Assembly: GCA_022266195.1 (NCBI GenBank)
Contig: WHVY01000011.1
Location: forward strand, 186,001 to 250,000
Length of the DNA stretch: 64,000 bases
Direction of reading: 5' to 3'
Origin: Tetranychus cinnabarinus
Lineage: Eukaryota > Arthropoda > Arachnida > Trombidiformes > Tetranychidae
Of this stretch, positions 63,668 through 64,000 are shown piece after piece. Numbering within the stretch: the first letter of the stretch is position 1; each line of letters begins with the position of its first letter. A program made the position numbers and the translations under genes. The notes under the pieces were generated by a model, which saw nothing but the letters and a program-made list of their open reading frames with translations, was not told the DNA's origin and made no database searches.

Positions 63668-64000
63668 GTTGACGGATTAAATTAAATCCTATCCAAATGA
63701 CCTTTCATCCTCGATTCATTCTGCTTCACTATTCAGGACAAATCAGTTGAATTTGCATGATAACTTCAGCATCAACTCCATAATTTACAATAGAATACTT
63801 TAAATCTCATTTTGTTCTTGTGGCCTTTGCTAGAAATGATTAATAAATGAAATTTGAATCGATTTTATTTCTCGTTAAGGACCTTAACTATCTGTTTCCA
63901 ACAGATATGAAATTATTAATTTTTAATTGGTGACAAGGTTAATATTAATAAAAGGTGAATGCAAACAAATACAAACCTGAAAATTTTAATAGTTTATAAA
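63668..64000. other. Upstream flank of the gustatory receptor
   Basis: AT-rich, with no recognisable gene or motif before the right window edge. Confidence 0.4.

Noticed and set aside
1..64000. tRNA, rRNA or CRISPR features
   Set aside because: No tRNA cloverleaf with A and B boxes, no rRNA-like sequence and no spaced direct-repeat array were seen by eye. A covariance-model search would be needed to exclude small ncRNAs.

Overview
This is an AT-rich, intron-containing nuclear segment from an animal. The gene set points to an arthropod: a CYP4-clan-like P450, an invertebrate-type APP-like gene, a seven-transmembrane gustatory receptor, and small genes with 70-500 bp introns packed closely together. 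Compact gene islands, extreme AT content and an insect-type gustatory receptor fit a mite, possibly a spider mite, but the species cannot be proven from the window. There are no bacterial, plasmid, phage or CRISPR features.

Layout. Positions 1-8.1 kb hold the possible 3' end of an upstream gene, a three-exon cytochrome P450, and a 15-exon gene for a large single-pass membrane protein with apple/PAN-like cysteine modules. Exon debris from a likely decayed relative lies beside and inside that gene. Positions 9-13.3 kb are a translation/RNA cluster. It contains the KEOPS subunit TPRKB, then PDCD2 only 95 bp downstream with an intron-like segment between them, then (minus strand) a cytosolic threonyl-tRNA synthetase locus that has lost the centre of its protein through a frame-breaking deletion. 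Positions 13.7-48 kb are one APP/APPL-type gene. Its first coding exon is separated from the rest by a 24-kb intron, and it carries a 36-nt, phase-symmetric micro-exon. The introns contain a 316-bp MITE with 8-bp target duplications, a 144-bp foldback element and simple repeats, but no convincing nested gene.

Positions 52-63.7 kb form a second dense island: MRPL22 (-), MED30 (+), PRMT7 (-), NTHL1 (+), a sorbitol-dehydrogenase-like gene (+), RPL27 (-) and a gustatory receptor (-). The MRPL22/MED30 and PRMT7/NTHL1 pairs are divergent and share intergenic promoters with ATCGAT (DRE-like) motifs. MED30 and PRMT7 converge with only 41 bp between stop codons. A truncated copy of the MRPL22 3' end lies 8.7 kb away, and a TA-flanked mariner-type MITE sits between RPL27 and the receptor.

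Functionally the small genes are housekeeping genes (tRNA t6A modification, ribosome assembly and structure, Mediator, arginine methylation, base-excision repair, polyol metabolism). They are interleaved with lineage-variable genes (P450, apple-domain protein, gustatory receptor). No new multi-gene system is evident. The most unusual signals are the possible TPRKB-PDCD2 dicistron, the internally deleted ThrRS locus, three successive GC-AG introns in the apple-domain gene, and the uncharacterised apple-domain protein itself. Exon joins were checked by splice consensus and reading-frame phase. Family assignments come from recognised motifs, not database searches.
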